Shown: positions 1-11,235 of the stretch, piece after piece | Layout of the letters: each line of letters opens with the position of its first letter | Numbering within the stretch: position 1 is the first letter of the stretch | DNA from: Proteles cristata cristata | Taxonomy: Eukaryota; Chordata; Mammalia; Carnivora; Hyaenidae | Assembly (NCBI GenBank): GCA_017311185.1 | Contig: JAESUZ010005539.1 | Location: 496,001-560,000 of the forward strand | Length of the DNA: 64,000 nucleotides | Reading direction: 5' to 3' | Made by a program: the position numbers and the translations under genes | The notes under the pieces: model-generated | Told to the model about the DNA's origin: nothing | Databases searched by the model: none | The model's input: only the letters and a program-made list of their open reading frames with translations

Positions 1-2032
1 TTTTATGTTGGAAAGGTTTGTTATTTCTGGTCGGGAATCTGCTGTTCTTCAGGGGAAGAAATTCAGAGGGACGGCGTTGGAAGAAACCAGCCGTGTGCCG
101 GGGCTGCTCTTTCCCACCCGGGCTGGAGATCCAAACAGCACCGTGTTCTATGCTCATGAATCTCCTTGTTGATACCACACAGGGTATATGGTGCTTTAAT
201 TACTTGAGTTCTGTGCCCTGGGAGATTCCTGGAAAGTTATGGAAGAGAGGAGGTGAAAAATAAGCATCAGTGAGAAGAGTAAAATCTCCTCAGCTCTCTG
301 TCGGGGGTTGGGACAGAAGTCTCGAGATGTTGTCCACCCATTTAGAACTCTTTTGCTTTCTTTAACCCACAAAGAATATTTTGGCCCCAGCGATAAGCCT
401 AAATGTATTGAGGGCCCAAACGTTTCGGCAAGATGGGCCCTCTGCCCTACGAGCATGTTAGCAGGAGGTGGGAAAGGAAGCAAACCAACATTCAAGTGTG
501 TTTTCTAGAACAGTGGCCACGGTTGTTAGCGTTAATAAGCTGGCTGCATGCGGGGGGCGGAGACTCACCTATCAAGTCCTTGTTCTGACTGTTTTTAATG
601 TAATCACTTAAAAGAAAAAAAACGAATAACGACGCGAAGCTCTTTTTTCCACCCTCAAATGACTCCTCTTGCCCGTCCCTTTGCTGTCATCCTTGTCGTT
701 GGTGGAGACGTCCTGAATCTCCCGGTTCATTTTTACTTCTGGGAGCTTAACACAGGCTACTTGTGTTTCTGAAGCTCTGTTGCCTCACAAGTGGCTTTGT
801 GCGGCTCAGACTCTTATAACTCCCGTCGCTGTTACAACTTCTATTCCTGGGCCGTGTATAACTTTTGGAGGCTAAGAATGTCTTCGAGCCATCCGGCTAT
901 AATGAAAACATTTTATTTATTTATTTTTTTGACCCCAGGTTCTCGGTTTGACATGTTCTGACCCTCACGTTCTAACCATGATTTAAATTCCGAATGTCCA
1001 GAAGCCTTATTAAATACGTCAATTTGCGCACCAGAAAGGTAAAATGTCCCTGTGAACTTTGACTCCGAAAGGAAACTCTGTTTGAAAAGAATAAAAGATT
1101 TCCCTGATAAATATGTTCCTCATTTCGGGCTGAGACTCTCAGTCCGAACGCTGGAATAGGGCAGGGCCAACCCGTTCGTTGCCTGACCCCGCTCGCCACC
1201 CCATTCTGGATCCAGTGCTATTTGACAACCCACAGCATTAGATTTTTTCTTTTGCCAAGATCATTTTCTTAAAGGGATATAAATCTCTCAAGTGCACACC
1301 TGATTAAGTAGGCCTGCGTGGGGATAAAAAAAAAGGGGGGGAGGAGGGGGCAGGCCACTTGCCACCGTGGGGCTACAGGTAAGCGTGCCAGAGACTGGCA
1401 GTCAGGAGGCTGACGGGAGCTCTGTGGCCATTTTTATTAACTTGGGACCTAAGGTCACAGCACTTCCCAGGGCCTTTGCAACCAGACGCGAGCCAAGGGG
1501 CCTCGCCTGGCTGCACGGCTTCTCACTTTGATTTGCACAGACTGTCCCGGAAGTCGTCCGGCTCCTGCCCATGTACCCCATGGGATGGCCGCCATGTGAG
1601 GAGGGGCACACAGTTACTCTGCCCGTCGTCCCTGGCTGCTCATCTGCTGCCATTCCGCCAGCATGCCAACTTTGGGGTCAGGACCCTGCATCCCAGCGCT
1701 TGTCCCACACACAAAAAAATGTCCCATGATGCCGGGTCCCTCCGTCTTCGTACCAAACCCACCGACTCAACGAGAGTACTTTGGGAGAGAAATTCCTTCC
1801 GTAGCGTTGAACTGACTTTGTCACTGGTGCTCGCTTTGCTCACCAGGTCAAACTATTCAGAGAGAAGACTGAGCCAGCTTTAATACTTCCCCAGGAATGG
1901 AAACGTTGTTTTGGTAACAAGCTAACAATTTTTGAAAATGGATGTACCCAGCACATTTTGCATCGTGCCCGTCAACACATGGCACTACCTCAGCACCCAC
2001 CCCCTGCAAAGTCCTCCTCACCGGCTGCCTCC
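1..2032. other. Unique noncoding DNA, nothing recognised
   Basis: I see no exon, RNA gene or recognisable repeat here. Open frames on either strand are short and lack domain or splice evidence. There is a G-rich run near 1333-1351 following a poly-A stretch, and a short TTTA-rich run near 910-930. The sequence looks like ordinary intergenic or intronic mammalian DNA. Confidence 0.5.
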
Positions 2033-2082
2033 GGTCTGAGGGGTTGTGAGGGTCTCAGGTCTGAAGGGTTGTGAGGGCCTTT
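2033..2082. repeat. Tandem duplication of a 25-bp unit
   Basis: Two adjacent 25-base units beginning GGTCTGA (2033-2057 and 2058-2082) agree at 21 of 25 positions. It is a local duplication with only two copies, and no function is implied. Confidence 0.75.
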
Positions 2083-2285
2083 AGTGTATTTGGAACCCAT
2101 GGACCAGCGACAAGCAGTGTTTGAAACTCTCAGGGGGAGACCTGGCTCACATAACTTACACAGTAGCGCCCCTTCGAGTTGACCAACCACTTTTGCACAC
2201 ATTATTTCTCTTGATGTTCTTCACATGGTGAAGTGAACTGGCAGATAGCAGTGGCCCCACCTTACAGTGGGGGAACTGGGAAGTG

Positions 2286-2318
2286 GAGAGGCACCCCCCT
2301 CCCCCCCGCCTCCCCCGC
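2286..2318 (-). other. C-rich tract, potential G-quadruplex on minus strand
   Basis: Several runs of three or more C separated by one to three bases (around 2291-2320) would give four or more closely spaced G-runs on the complementary strand. This fits the simple G-quadruplex pattern. Folding is inferred only. Confidence 0.35.
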
Positions 2319-2414
2319 CAGGTGGTTGGGCCAGAATCACCATAGTGTTTTTGCTGTCCTGGGAGACTCTGTGGACGCCGTGTCCCTGAGTCCGCAGAGC
2401 TGTCCGTGTGCACT

Positions 2415-2570
2415 GGGTGAGGCAGGTGATGATGTCCCCACTTTGTAAGTGGGAAGCGTGAAGCTTCAGGAGGCTGACTGGCTCTCTTGGGGTCACAGCA
2501 GTTGATGAGTGACACAGCCAGGAAACGTATCCCAGACCTTCCAACTCTTAGACCAACACCCTCTCCTTGA
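2415..2570 (-). repeat. MIR SINE fragment, antisense
   Basis: The order of motifs matches the reverse complement of the mammalian-wide MIR: a degraded 'cattttacaagt-gggaa' segment, 'ggctctcttggggtcacagcag', 'gacacagccaggaa' and 'atcccagac', then a loose 'accaacaccctctcc' end. Divergence is high, as expected for a MIR. Boundaries are approximate. A weaker similar segment sits just upstream around 2240-2290. Confidence 0.6.
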
Positions 2571-3419
2571 CACCAGGATTAACTCCACAGTCAAGAAAAT
2601 CTCAAGAACAAAGCTACCCTTAAGTCTCGATATAGCCTTGCCCTTTGTGTGCCTCCAAATCCCATGACAGCCAAGCTGAGGTTTTCTGGAGGAGATCTCC
2701 AGAAGGGAAGGTCTCCCTTGGCTGGCTCTTCAGAGGACCAGGCCAGGGAGGACTCAGCCGAGGGCCCCACACGGAGAGCATGCTCACCACCCAGCTGGCA
2801 TCGGAGATGCTGACGATCCAGACCCACCTTCCGGGATGGCTCGCCTCTTGCTGACTCACGGCCTGAGTGCTTGCCAAGCGCCATCAACACAGAGATGGCG
2901 CAGAAGTAGAGAGAAAGAGTGTCAGGTGTGGCTAAGGACCAGCGGGCAAGGTGTCCCTGTCAGCGGGGACCGAGAGCAGACATTGAAGGCGGGCCACTGC
3001 GCTCTGGAAACCTCCCGTCCCCGAAGCCTGCACTGGGATCACCAGGAGAGCTGCCACACGTCAGCGTGTGCTGCATCTGCAAAGGTCAGGCTTTAATTAC
3101 ATGCACAGTTAAATGGAAATACTGTAGAGAGGTCACACTCATATTTCTTCGGCCTTCATTAATGTTATTGCTCCGTCACTTTCTCTCTCCTTGGGTTTGT
3201 AAATGAAAGTTCCTTTAATACATTGAAAAGGATTATTTATTTTTAATTGTTTTACCTCTGGAGGGAGAGGTTCCTTTTTTTTTTTTTCTTTTTGAGTAGT
3301 TAAAAAAAAAAAAGAACCCAAACAACTTTGCCTGTGCGTTTCTTGCTAATTTACTTCAAACCCCGTGCTTTTTATAGTCTTATCTACTAATGCTTTTGAT
3401 TAAAACACAAGCAAAAACC
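2571..3419. other. Unannotated noncoding DNA
   Basis: No gene or repeat is recognised. Composition shifts from GC-rich (2600-3070) to AT-rich (after 3100). Short poly-T and poly-A runs at about 3272-3312 form a loose hairpin-like T/A pair and make spurious open frames. Confidence 0.45.
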
Positions 3420-3625
3420 AGCCAACATGAACAGGTTGAATGCCACATCTGTGCAGAAGATAGCAGCTCACTTATTTATGGCTCCAAGGAATGGAGCCTA
3501 AATTAAGCTAGCTATTGCTGGAGAGTGGATAAGCGGCCATTATGAATTATCCTTAATTATAGCGATTTCCTAAACTAATAAACCTGCTAAATCTTTATTG
3601 CAAAGGTTAGTTTACGCAGTGCATA
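3420..3625. other. Candidate conserved noncoding (enhancer-like) element
   Basis: This AT-rich unique segment is dense in homeodomain-core words: AATTAAGC near 3501, CCTTAATTATAG near 3551, CTAATAAA near 3576. It has no repeat signature and no coding potential, and its texture resembles vertebrate developmental enhancers. Conservation cannot be measured here; the call is by composition and motif density only. Confidence 0.3.
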
Positions 3626-4100
3626 TAAAACCCGCATGTGCTCCCCATCAGCCACCAGCTGTCTGACAGTGTGTTGCTATTTCAGTGAGTGCTCACATAA
3701 ATTTTATGTTGGTTATATTAACAGTCAGTCCATATCACTACCCACAGATGCCAGTAGACATAAAAATTGCTCTCCAGTGAGCCTAAATATCCCTAGAAGC
3801 TAGTTGTGTCTAATGTTCCATGTAGTATTTGTACGTGAAAGCACCAGATTGGAGGGTTATTTACAGATGAATATTTCAATCCAGTTAGTTCATATAGGCC
3901 TACTTAGCCTTCTTTGCTGGTTTATTTGTATGCTAAATAATTCACCAAAGGTTCTTGTTTACTTTCTATAGTAGTTTCTATGAAATGCAAACAAGGGAGC
4001 CAACTTTAGGTGTTCAAAAGGCTAAGCAGCTCTGTGTTTAAATGCAGGTCAGAGCAGCAAGTGCCGTCTTGCCCATGGGCTGTCACTCAGTTTTACACAT
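3626..4100. other. Unannotated AT-rich DNA
   Basis: No coding, RNA or repeat signal is recognised. AT-rich unique sequence continues from the preceding candidate element. Confidence 0.4.
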
Positions 4101-4148
4101 CCTTCTTCTTCTTCTTCTTCTTCTTCTTCTTCTTCTTCTTTTTTTTTC
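4101..4148. repeat. (CTT)n microsatellite
   Basis: About thirteen CTT repeats run from 4102 to about 4140 and pass into a T-run and C/T-rich sequence. The leucine-rich open frame across it is an artefact of the repeat. Confidence 0.95.
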
Positions 4149-4779
4149 CCTTCCTCCTCCAGATATAGCTGGAGCTCGCTGCTTTCACAGGAATTTTTGG
4201 CCAGACTATCTTTATTCTAAATTTATCTTTTTCAATACCTGCTATATGCTACCTTCAGCTCGCACAATTAACCACCCAACGCCAGCAGCAAAGAACGCAT
4301 TCTTGGCTTTGAGAAGCTTCCCCACAGTCCTCTGGGCTGACAAGAATAGGTCAATTCTCTGCTATTGAAATGCCCTTGTTTTCTTCCTTCCCCCCCTCCC
4401 TTTTCTTTTTCTTTCTTTTCTCTCCCGTGATTTTTTTTTTTTCTGGTGCATTTCCAAATCTCAAGATTGGAAAGGACAGCAAATAGGACCTTTTCTCTTT
4501 TCCTGGAAAGCCCTGAGCCAGCCCGACCTCTGTCCCCCTGAAGGACAGAGGAGCAAAGTCCAGCTCTAAATGATGTAGTCTTCAGCAGCCCTCAAAATAT
4601 CTGTTCACCTGGGTGGGAAAGATCATCGTTTTCTAGCCCGGCGACAGCTTCCTGACCCTATTGTTCATACGCCCCCCGCGGCCCGGCTTCTGCGTGAGAA
4701 GTATCTCTCTGCCCCTACATTTTGCAAATGTTTATGATCCTAAACATTTGCCCCTAAAGAGATTGGAAAATAGCCTCCT
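4149..4779. other. Unannotated, pyrimidine-rich then mixed DNA
   Basis: A polypyrimidine stretch at 4378-4442 is the only notable feature. No exon or repeat family is recognised. Confidence 0.4.
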
Positions 4780-5035
4780 TCATTTTCAGCCAGGCGCTGC
4801 CAAGATCATGAGAGAGTTCAATAGCAGTGCTAACTTTTTATTTAATAATATTGATTTTATCATTTTTACTACTTACAATGCGGATTGGTCAGCTGGTAGT
4901 TATTTGACCTCCCTTTGTGCATGGTCGTGGAGTGCTTCGCCAAAGCTGTTGACATATATCTCTCTTCTCCCACTCTTCCAGTGGCCCATCTCGGCAAATA
5001 ATATTGAGATGCAGTAACTGTTCCCTGATATTGAT
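4780..5035. other. Candidate conserved noncoding element
   Basis: This unique AT-rich segment contains a reversed CCAAT core (GATTGG near 4883) directly next to an E-box CAGCTG (4890-4895), and TAAT words in 'tttaataatattgatttt'. No repeat features are present. An open frame crosses it (to 5017) but has no recognisable domain. The regulatory reading is inference. Confidence 0.3.
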
Positions 5036-6034
5036 TTCAGATTGTGTTCATCGCACCCTTCCCGGGGCCAGCCCTAGTTCTGTAAGCCCTTGACTGCTGT
5101 GGGCTGGAGTATCATTTCCATCTTCTGAGCAAGAATATCAACCATATATGTTTAAAAAAAGAAAAAAAATTACCCAAGAAAATGAAAGCGCGTTTTGATC
5201 TTGATTATTTTTACGCATACATAATTAAACTGATCTCTTTGGTTTTATGCTGGGCTTTTTCTGTAACTTATTTATTTATTTTTTAAGGAATACTAGAAGA
5301 TCGGTGGGTCCCTGAGCTGGTAGGAGGAACTCTGATTACATTTTAAGCTTCTGGGATTCATAGTTTGACTCACTCAGCCAGACCCAGGGCCTCTTTGACC
5401 TTGGGTTCCCAGCCAGCTGGGACCGTTCTCACCACCTGGGCCTTAAAAAAAAAGTTCCATGTTTTGCCTCCGTGGAGTCCATTGAAATGGCAGCACATTG
5501 AAAAGAACCCGAGGTTTAACCTTCAGGGAGCAGCCAACCTAATCCAGTGATTATAATCACGTTTATCCACAGGAAGGACAGGACACGTAGTCTGGATGGA
5601 TTTGCATACTCATTGAGGAAAACACCAAGCTCAGAGCAAATAATACTGGAAATCCTAAGTTTTATAGGCCAAAAAAAAAAAAAAAAGCAATTGAGAATCT
5701 GCACCAAGAATGATTATGGGCAGCGGGATTGTGGGTTATGTTTTTTGTCTCCTTTGGGCCTTTCCACAATTCTCTACATTTTCTTTTGTTAATTAGGGGG
5801 AAAAAGCCCTATTCAGAAGTGTTATTTTTGGAAAAGGAAAGGTTAGTAGAAGGATTGGAACTCTCCAGAAGATCCCTGACTGATGTGAATGCATTGGCCG
5901 AGGTGGAGATTGACTCACTACCATGCGAATCTCCCCTCCGAGAGAAGCGGACAGAGGTCGCCCCCATCGCGGTGCGCCTGCCAGTTTTTATTTTGTGAAG
6001 CCCTGGGACACCACACTGGCCTTCGCCAGGAAGT
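5036..6034. other. Unannotated noncoding DNA
   Basis: Poly-A runs at about 5153-5168 and 5671-5686 and one TTTA run are present. Open frames of 60-90 codons here overlap on both strands and show no domain. Confidence 0.4.
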
Positions 6035-6262
6035 GCAACTGGTTAGAGAGAAGGGCTTTGAAATCAGACAGGCCTGGGTTCGAGTCTCAGTTCTTTCTTC
6101 CACCAACCATGACTTTAAGCGAGTGACTTCACTTTTCTCAGTACCTCAGTCTGCTTCTCTGGTAAATGGGTTATCAGGAGAATTAAAGAGCACAGTGCAT
6201 GTAAGCTCGTAACATGCTGCCTGGCGCCTCGTAAACAGTAAGTAAATGATACTTGGCATTGC
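6035..6262 (+). repeat. MIR SINE, sense
   Basis: Near full-length MIR order is visible: 'ggctttgaaatcagacaggcctgggttcgagtc' (tRNA-like head with B-box relic), 'gactttaagcgagtgacttcac', 'ctcagtacctcagtctgcttctctggtaaatggg', then 'gcatgtaagc' and 'gcctggcgcctcgtaaacagtaagtaaatg'. Family identity is clear from the core and the 3' motif order. Confidence 0.85.
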
Positions 6263-8195
6263 TGGCATCCGGATAGCAATTTCCTCATCAAACCAGAGCC
6301 ATAATGGGAATTAGCGTAGTCACAGCCCACAGAGTGGTGGGGTGTTTTGGGTTTTTTTTTTCTTTTTTCGTAAGCCCAACTGGGACTCAATTAAGATCTA
6401 CCTAGTGTCTAACACATGTCAGATGTCCAGGACAAACCTGATTTCATATAGCATTCTTTGATTAAAGGCGATTCGTTGTTAAGTGCACATCTACCCGAAA
6501 TTTTGGCGCAATAGTCTTGTGCAGATTTTTAAAGAAGCAAATGTTTCTATCAGGAAACGAAGTTACAGGTCTTTAATTATGGTTCTGAAAATAGGATCAC
6601 CGTCCTGATAAGTCTTCAGTATAGAATGCCCTCCCTCCCCCAGACCCAGGCACATGCACAGGCAATGCATACATACCCCTCCTTCCTTCCTGCAGCAAGA
6701 ATGCTTCCAGAGCAACGCTAGAAAAAGTAACAGGGGCCTTTTTGAATATTACCTTATTTCTGTTGTGGGTCGGTTTTGCTATTCTTGGGCATTTTCCATT
6801 TGTGTGGTCAGAATCGCTTTCCGATACCTCGGGTGGTGTTAGGATTCTTCCCTGCAGGCACCCATCTTCGGGGCCGAAAGCAGAGTATAAAAAGCAGCTA
6901 AATTAGAGCCTTTACACAGTTGCCGGAGCCGGCTTTAACGAGAGACAGTGAACATTTTGCAGGCTACTGAACTTCTGAAATGTGACAATCCAAGCAAATG
7001 AAATCATGGTACCTTTCATTGTAGTTTAATTGGACTCAAACTTGGCGCGAGGGGCCGCTGAAAGCTGTGTTCGATGAGATAGACAGGAATTGTACAACGG
7101 CCAATTCAGCCTACACCGCACATCTCACAACTGTCCGAGCTCCACACCGCTCCCAGGACTGACTCTTGGGGTCAAGAGAGAGAGAACCGGCGTGAATGAA
7201 AGCAGAGATTAGAAGGCAGACCCAATACTGGCATAGTGAATGGCATACCTGTCACCCTGAGTTATGCACTTGAAGTAACTCAGCCTCACGGCAGCCAGTA
7301 CAGGCCAATTTATTTTAAAGAGGCAAAAAGAAGTGAAACAAACTTGGGCCCTCTCTTCTGCCTGCGAGGGTGTCAAGATATCAGTGTCAAGGAGCCCTCT
7401 TACCAGAAGGGTGAGGATGAGTTGAGCATAAACGCTAACAAGGGCAGAACTAAGCATGGGCCTCCTGTTGAGTGGAGCTAAACGGGAATCCCAATCGAGT
7501 AACCCAAAAAGCAGGAAATTACCAGAGCTGTCAAAGGGAACCGAAACCCTCTCAAGCAACTATACAAGGGAAAGATATGTTTTGAGGGGCAGTGATGTTA
7601 AGAAGCAGATCATTTTAGGATGGGCATGTCTGGAGCTAGGAGGCCCTTGAAAGTTCTGGGGGGGTGGGTATCTTGGCTTCCTGGTTTCATTCCTGTTTCA
7701 TTTTTGAGCTCCCCGGGTCGAAACCGGCTGTGTAATTTCAGCCTCTTCCGGCCTACCCATCGCACCTGACCACTTGTGTACACGTCTGCCATTATTATGG
7801 CTGTAGGTTGAGGCAGGAAGGCTAGGAGATTGGACAAATTGGGTGCCTGCATGTAACAGGCCATCCTGGACATTGATTTTTGAAGGTTCATTAGATAAAT
7901 GCTGACATCACAGATTGATGTCTCTTTAAACCAGTACCTCGCGCGGGACCATCGAGGGAATCAAAAATATTGATGTAACACATTTGAACAGAGGGCTCAC
8001 TGGAGAATTCCTCTGCCTAAATGGGATCCATCAATTTAGGCTTTCTTTAATTATTCTAATTTCTGTGCTTCGCATCAGAAGGGGAGTTCGCCTACAGAAC
8101 GGGATTTTATGGGGAATGCTGCTCCCACTTCGGGGGCACAGGAAGGCCAGACAGGGGGCGCGCGTCCATTTTTCATTGTTGTTTGAGCGGCCGTT
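6263..8195. other. Unannotated unique DNA
   Basis: No exon, RNA gene or confident repeat is seen. 6850-7150 contains a mixed-composition unique block with several CpGs and could be conserved. A CTCF-like 'cagggggcgcgc' core occurs at about 8153-8164, but the left half of the motif does not fit. Confidence 0.4.
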
Positions 8196-8470
8196 TAGTA
8201 ATTAAAATTTCTGATCATTGCCTAATTTTCCCATACAGTGTGGCCATGGAATTGACAGGGGACTGATTAATGGGCCGACCCTGGGGCCAGGAGGCTGCTA
8301 GGTTGCTCTCTTGTGGAAGGCATGCTGGCAAAATAAAGTTGATGGTTTTGTTTGTGTTTAACCCTTCACCTTGGCACTATCAATACATTGAAGACATCAT
8401 TTGTATCTGCAAGTGTTTCTTTAATTAAGACCTTCTAAAAATCTTTCCTATTGATTCATTCCATTATCCT
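8196..8470. other. Candidate conserved noncoding element
   Basis: Unique sequence with several homeodomain or POU-like cores: 'agtaattaaaattt' near 8197, 'ctgattaatggg' near 8262, 'ctttaattaagacc' near 8419. There is no repeat or coding signal. Ranked by motif density only. Confidence 0.3.
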
Positions 8471-10189
8471 ATTGATTAACTGCAGTGGATCATGTACTTG
8501 GTCTTCAGCGGAAGGCAACAGCCTCGGCCGTCTGTCATGACTACAGATGCAGAGCACAGGCAGCTCGCTTCCAGCGCCCAGGGCTGGAGGGAGTGTCTTG
8601 CGTTCTAATGAGGCGTCGGCGGTGGCTCGGTGGGGCTCGCTGAACACCACCAAGAAAGCCAGTTGTCTCCCGCTGGAAGGGTGGCCAAGCATAAAGCTTT
8701 CCCTCCAGTTATTTAGACTGCGGCCGCTTGGTGAGCAGTATGCGGAGATGGGGTGGAGGGTACTTGCAGGCTCACGTGGGGGTGGGGAGGGAGGATTCTG
8801 CTCTGCATCTGAATTTGGACATCTTGAGCTTTGAGACAAAAGCAGACCCAGAAATCTAGATGCAAGGCTTCTTCCGTTGCCCCGGCTCTAGCTTCGTGCC
8901 CCCTTCCTCATGTTAATCAGGCTGCTCGCTAGACTGACTACAGGGGCCACGATGGGCTTCCTGTCTGGGAAGGAAAGAGCTGGCCACCTTTTTATGTTCT
9001 GCCATTGGTCATGGATCTAAATCATCTCCTTGTTTTAAAGCTTAAGGAGGCTGTGGCTACATGAGCTCTTAAGCTTTTGTGTTTCGAAATATTCCTTAAT
9101 GTTGACAGTAGTCACAAAGAGTTACCCTGGCTGGGGGATTGAGAATAGAAGGACTTTGGGTGTTGGAGGATATGCAAAATCACATGAGATAACGCACTTA
9201 CAAATGAGTTAAAGCACCCAATACATACCAGTACATTGATAATTATTGACCTGCCAAAAATTCCTTTTTTTCCTTCTTGTACCCGTCCTGTTGCATCCGC
9301 CATGCATTCATCCTCCAAATAAACCAGAGCAGATGGCTTTCGCAAGAGTCTGGATGCCTTTCTACCCAAATGGAATCCAGTAGTAGGGATGTTAGACAGG
9401 AGGCAGATTACGTTAGAGACTGTGATGTCTCTCTGATCTGACTCTTCCAGAAGCATGTGCGTTAATTTTCACTCTCCGAGTGAGAATCCCCAAGACTTAG
9501 AAGCATCTCACCTAAACAAGCACATAATGCCCTTCAGCTTCCTGGTCAAGCTTGGCCTGGGTTTTCAGTAATGTGTGTGGTCCCCGAGTTCATGCCAGTG
9601 ACTTCTTTGTCTCTGAGAGAGGAAGCAGAAAGTCCCCCAGTGCGTGCATTGGGGTTGGGAAGGTGGGAGTGAGAAAGCTGGCGGTTGCTGGTAGGAACTC
9701 TTTTTTTTTAAATGGGTATGGAAAATAAGAATTTCCACATTTATATAAAATTTTTAAATCAAAGTTGAGTTCAAATTCATGGCTGATTTGTGTTTCTCCT
9801 ATCCGCTGTTAGTAATAGCCAGTCATCTCTGCCAAACCAAATGCTCCGTTTCCCTTGGCACCACATGGCATGTCTTGGGTGTCCTACATTCTGTCCGGTG
9901 GGTTAACGTCGTAGAATGAACAAACTGTTTTCTCAGGCCAGGGACCTGACTGTCCTAACTGCCAGCCCTACCCTTGTAAGCTTTTGTAAATGCCTTCTTT
10001 CTGCATCTCTGTAAAATCTGTCATTGGGTAGCTATCTCCCAGACTTTTCTCCAAAACAAGAAAAAACTCATTTAGATCTGTGTGTCCTTTCCGTTAGGTA
10101 AATGATTTAGAAAAGACAGTAGGAACTGTTTGTAAGGCTCAGTACTTGTGGGTTTACTTTTTCAATGAGCATCTTTTAAATTAATATGT
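8471..10189. other. Unannotated unique DNA
   Basis: No supported gene or repeat. Opposed open frames at 8456-8839 (127 codons, minus) and 8547-8834 (95 codons, plus) cover the same bases and neither resembles a known protein. An A/T-rich stretch lies at 9700-9780. Confidence 0.4.
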
Positions 10190-10356
10190 AATCTGTGCTA
10201 ATTAAAATTATTCTTTGAAAATTCAGAGAAGTATCAGACAGAAAAGAGAAGGCTCCTATAAGCCCACCCCCTTGAGATAACCACTAAGAATATTTTAGTA
10301 TACTGTCTTCTAGCCTTTTTTCAGCATGCGCGCGCACACACATACACACACATATA

Positions 10357-10587
10357 CTTTTTTTTTATTAAATATTTTTATTTATTTCTAGGAGAGAGAG
10401 AGAGAGAGAGACACAGAGTGAGCAGGGGAGGGTCAGAGAGAGAGGGAGATACAGACTCTGAAATAGGCTCCAGGCTCTGAGCTGGCAGTCAGCACAGAGC
10501 CTGACGCGGGGCTCGAACCCACGAACTGCAAGATCATGACCTAAACGAAAGTTGGACGCTTAACTGACTAAGCCACCCAGGTGCCCC
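10357..10587 (-). mobile_element. Felid tRNA-Lys SINE (CAN SINE), antisense, subfamily A
   Basis: Reverse-complement SINE with A/T tail first, the CT tract read as GA, and the tRNA-like head last ('actaagccacccaggtgcccc'). Diagnostic subfamily A marks are the tail 'tttatttctagg', body 'gctggcagtcagcac' and head 'gacctaaacgaaag'. A 10-bp TSD (cacacatata) flanks it at 10347-10356 and 10588-10597. Inserted into the older L1. Pol III B-box relic: 'ggctcgaacc'. Confidence 0.95.
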
Positions 10588-11001
10588 CACACATATAATT
10601 TTTAAACAAAATTAGGATCATAGTATTTTATAACCTGCCTCTTTTTGCTTACTGTATCATAAGCAGTTTTTCATATCTTGGGAACACAATTGTTAATAGA
10701 AACTTGTATAAATATGCCATCTCTATGTAATTTTTCTCTGATTGTTGGACATTTAGGCTATTTTTCACCTATCATATAAAATGCTGAGATGAATACCCTT
10801 GTCTGAAAATTTTGTGTGAATATTTATCACCTTAGGATAAATTCCTAGAAATTGAATTACTGGGTCAAAGGACATGACATTTTTAAGGCCTCTGACACAG
10901 GTTGCCAAAATATTCTTCCAAAACGTTGAATCGATTATAGTCTCCACCAGCAGACAGTGAGCAATGCCTGTTTTCCCGTACCTTCTCCGACCCTGGAAAC
11001 T

Positions 11002-11026
11002 CTGTGTGTGTGTGTGTATGTGTGTA
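11002..11026. repeat. (TG)n microsatellite
   Basis: A short TG run interrupted by one TA step, lying inside the old L1. Confidence 0.85.
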
Positions 11027-11235
11027 CTGTTTCAGTTTCATAGATTAAGAGAACAGTGACTCCTTGATTTCACTGACATCATTTTGATTCCTGTTGAAGT
11101 AGAGGTATTTTCTCATATTTAGGTGTCTATTTCTTTTTCTTGTGAAATAGCTGCCTATGGCTTGGCCCATTTTTATTGGAATGTTTGGCTTTTTCTAATT
11201 GATTTGAAAACTTTTTTCTTTTTAATTAAGAACCA

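Larger units (their letters stand above)
10190..11235 (-). mobile_element. Old LINE-1 (L1M class) 3' fragment, antisense
   Basis: Antisense L1 landmarks appear in order: 'ttgttggacatttaggctat' (10743), 'aggataaattcctagaaattg' with 'aattactgggtcaaaggacat' (10833-10877), 'ctccaccagcagacagtgagca' (10941), and 'gcccatttttattggaatgtttggctttttctaattgattt' (11164). These are the reverse complement of the ORF2 C-terminal and 3' region of ancient L1s. The copy is decayed with no usable frame and is split by a felid SINE at 10357-10587. The 5' and 3' limits are approximate. Confidence 0.75.

Noticed and set aside
4042..4368. 108-codon frame with leucine-rich segment as a secreted protein
   Set aside because: The leucine run is the (CTT)n microsatellite read in frame.
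8150..8166. CTCF site at CAGGGGGCGC
   Set aside because: Only the right half of the motif fits; the CCA part is displaced by one base.
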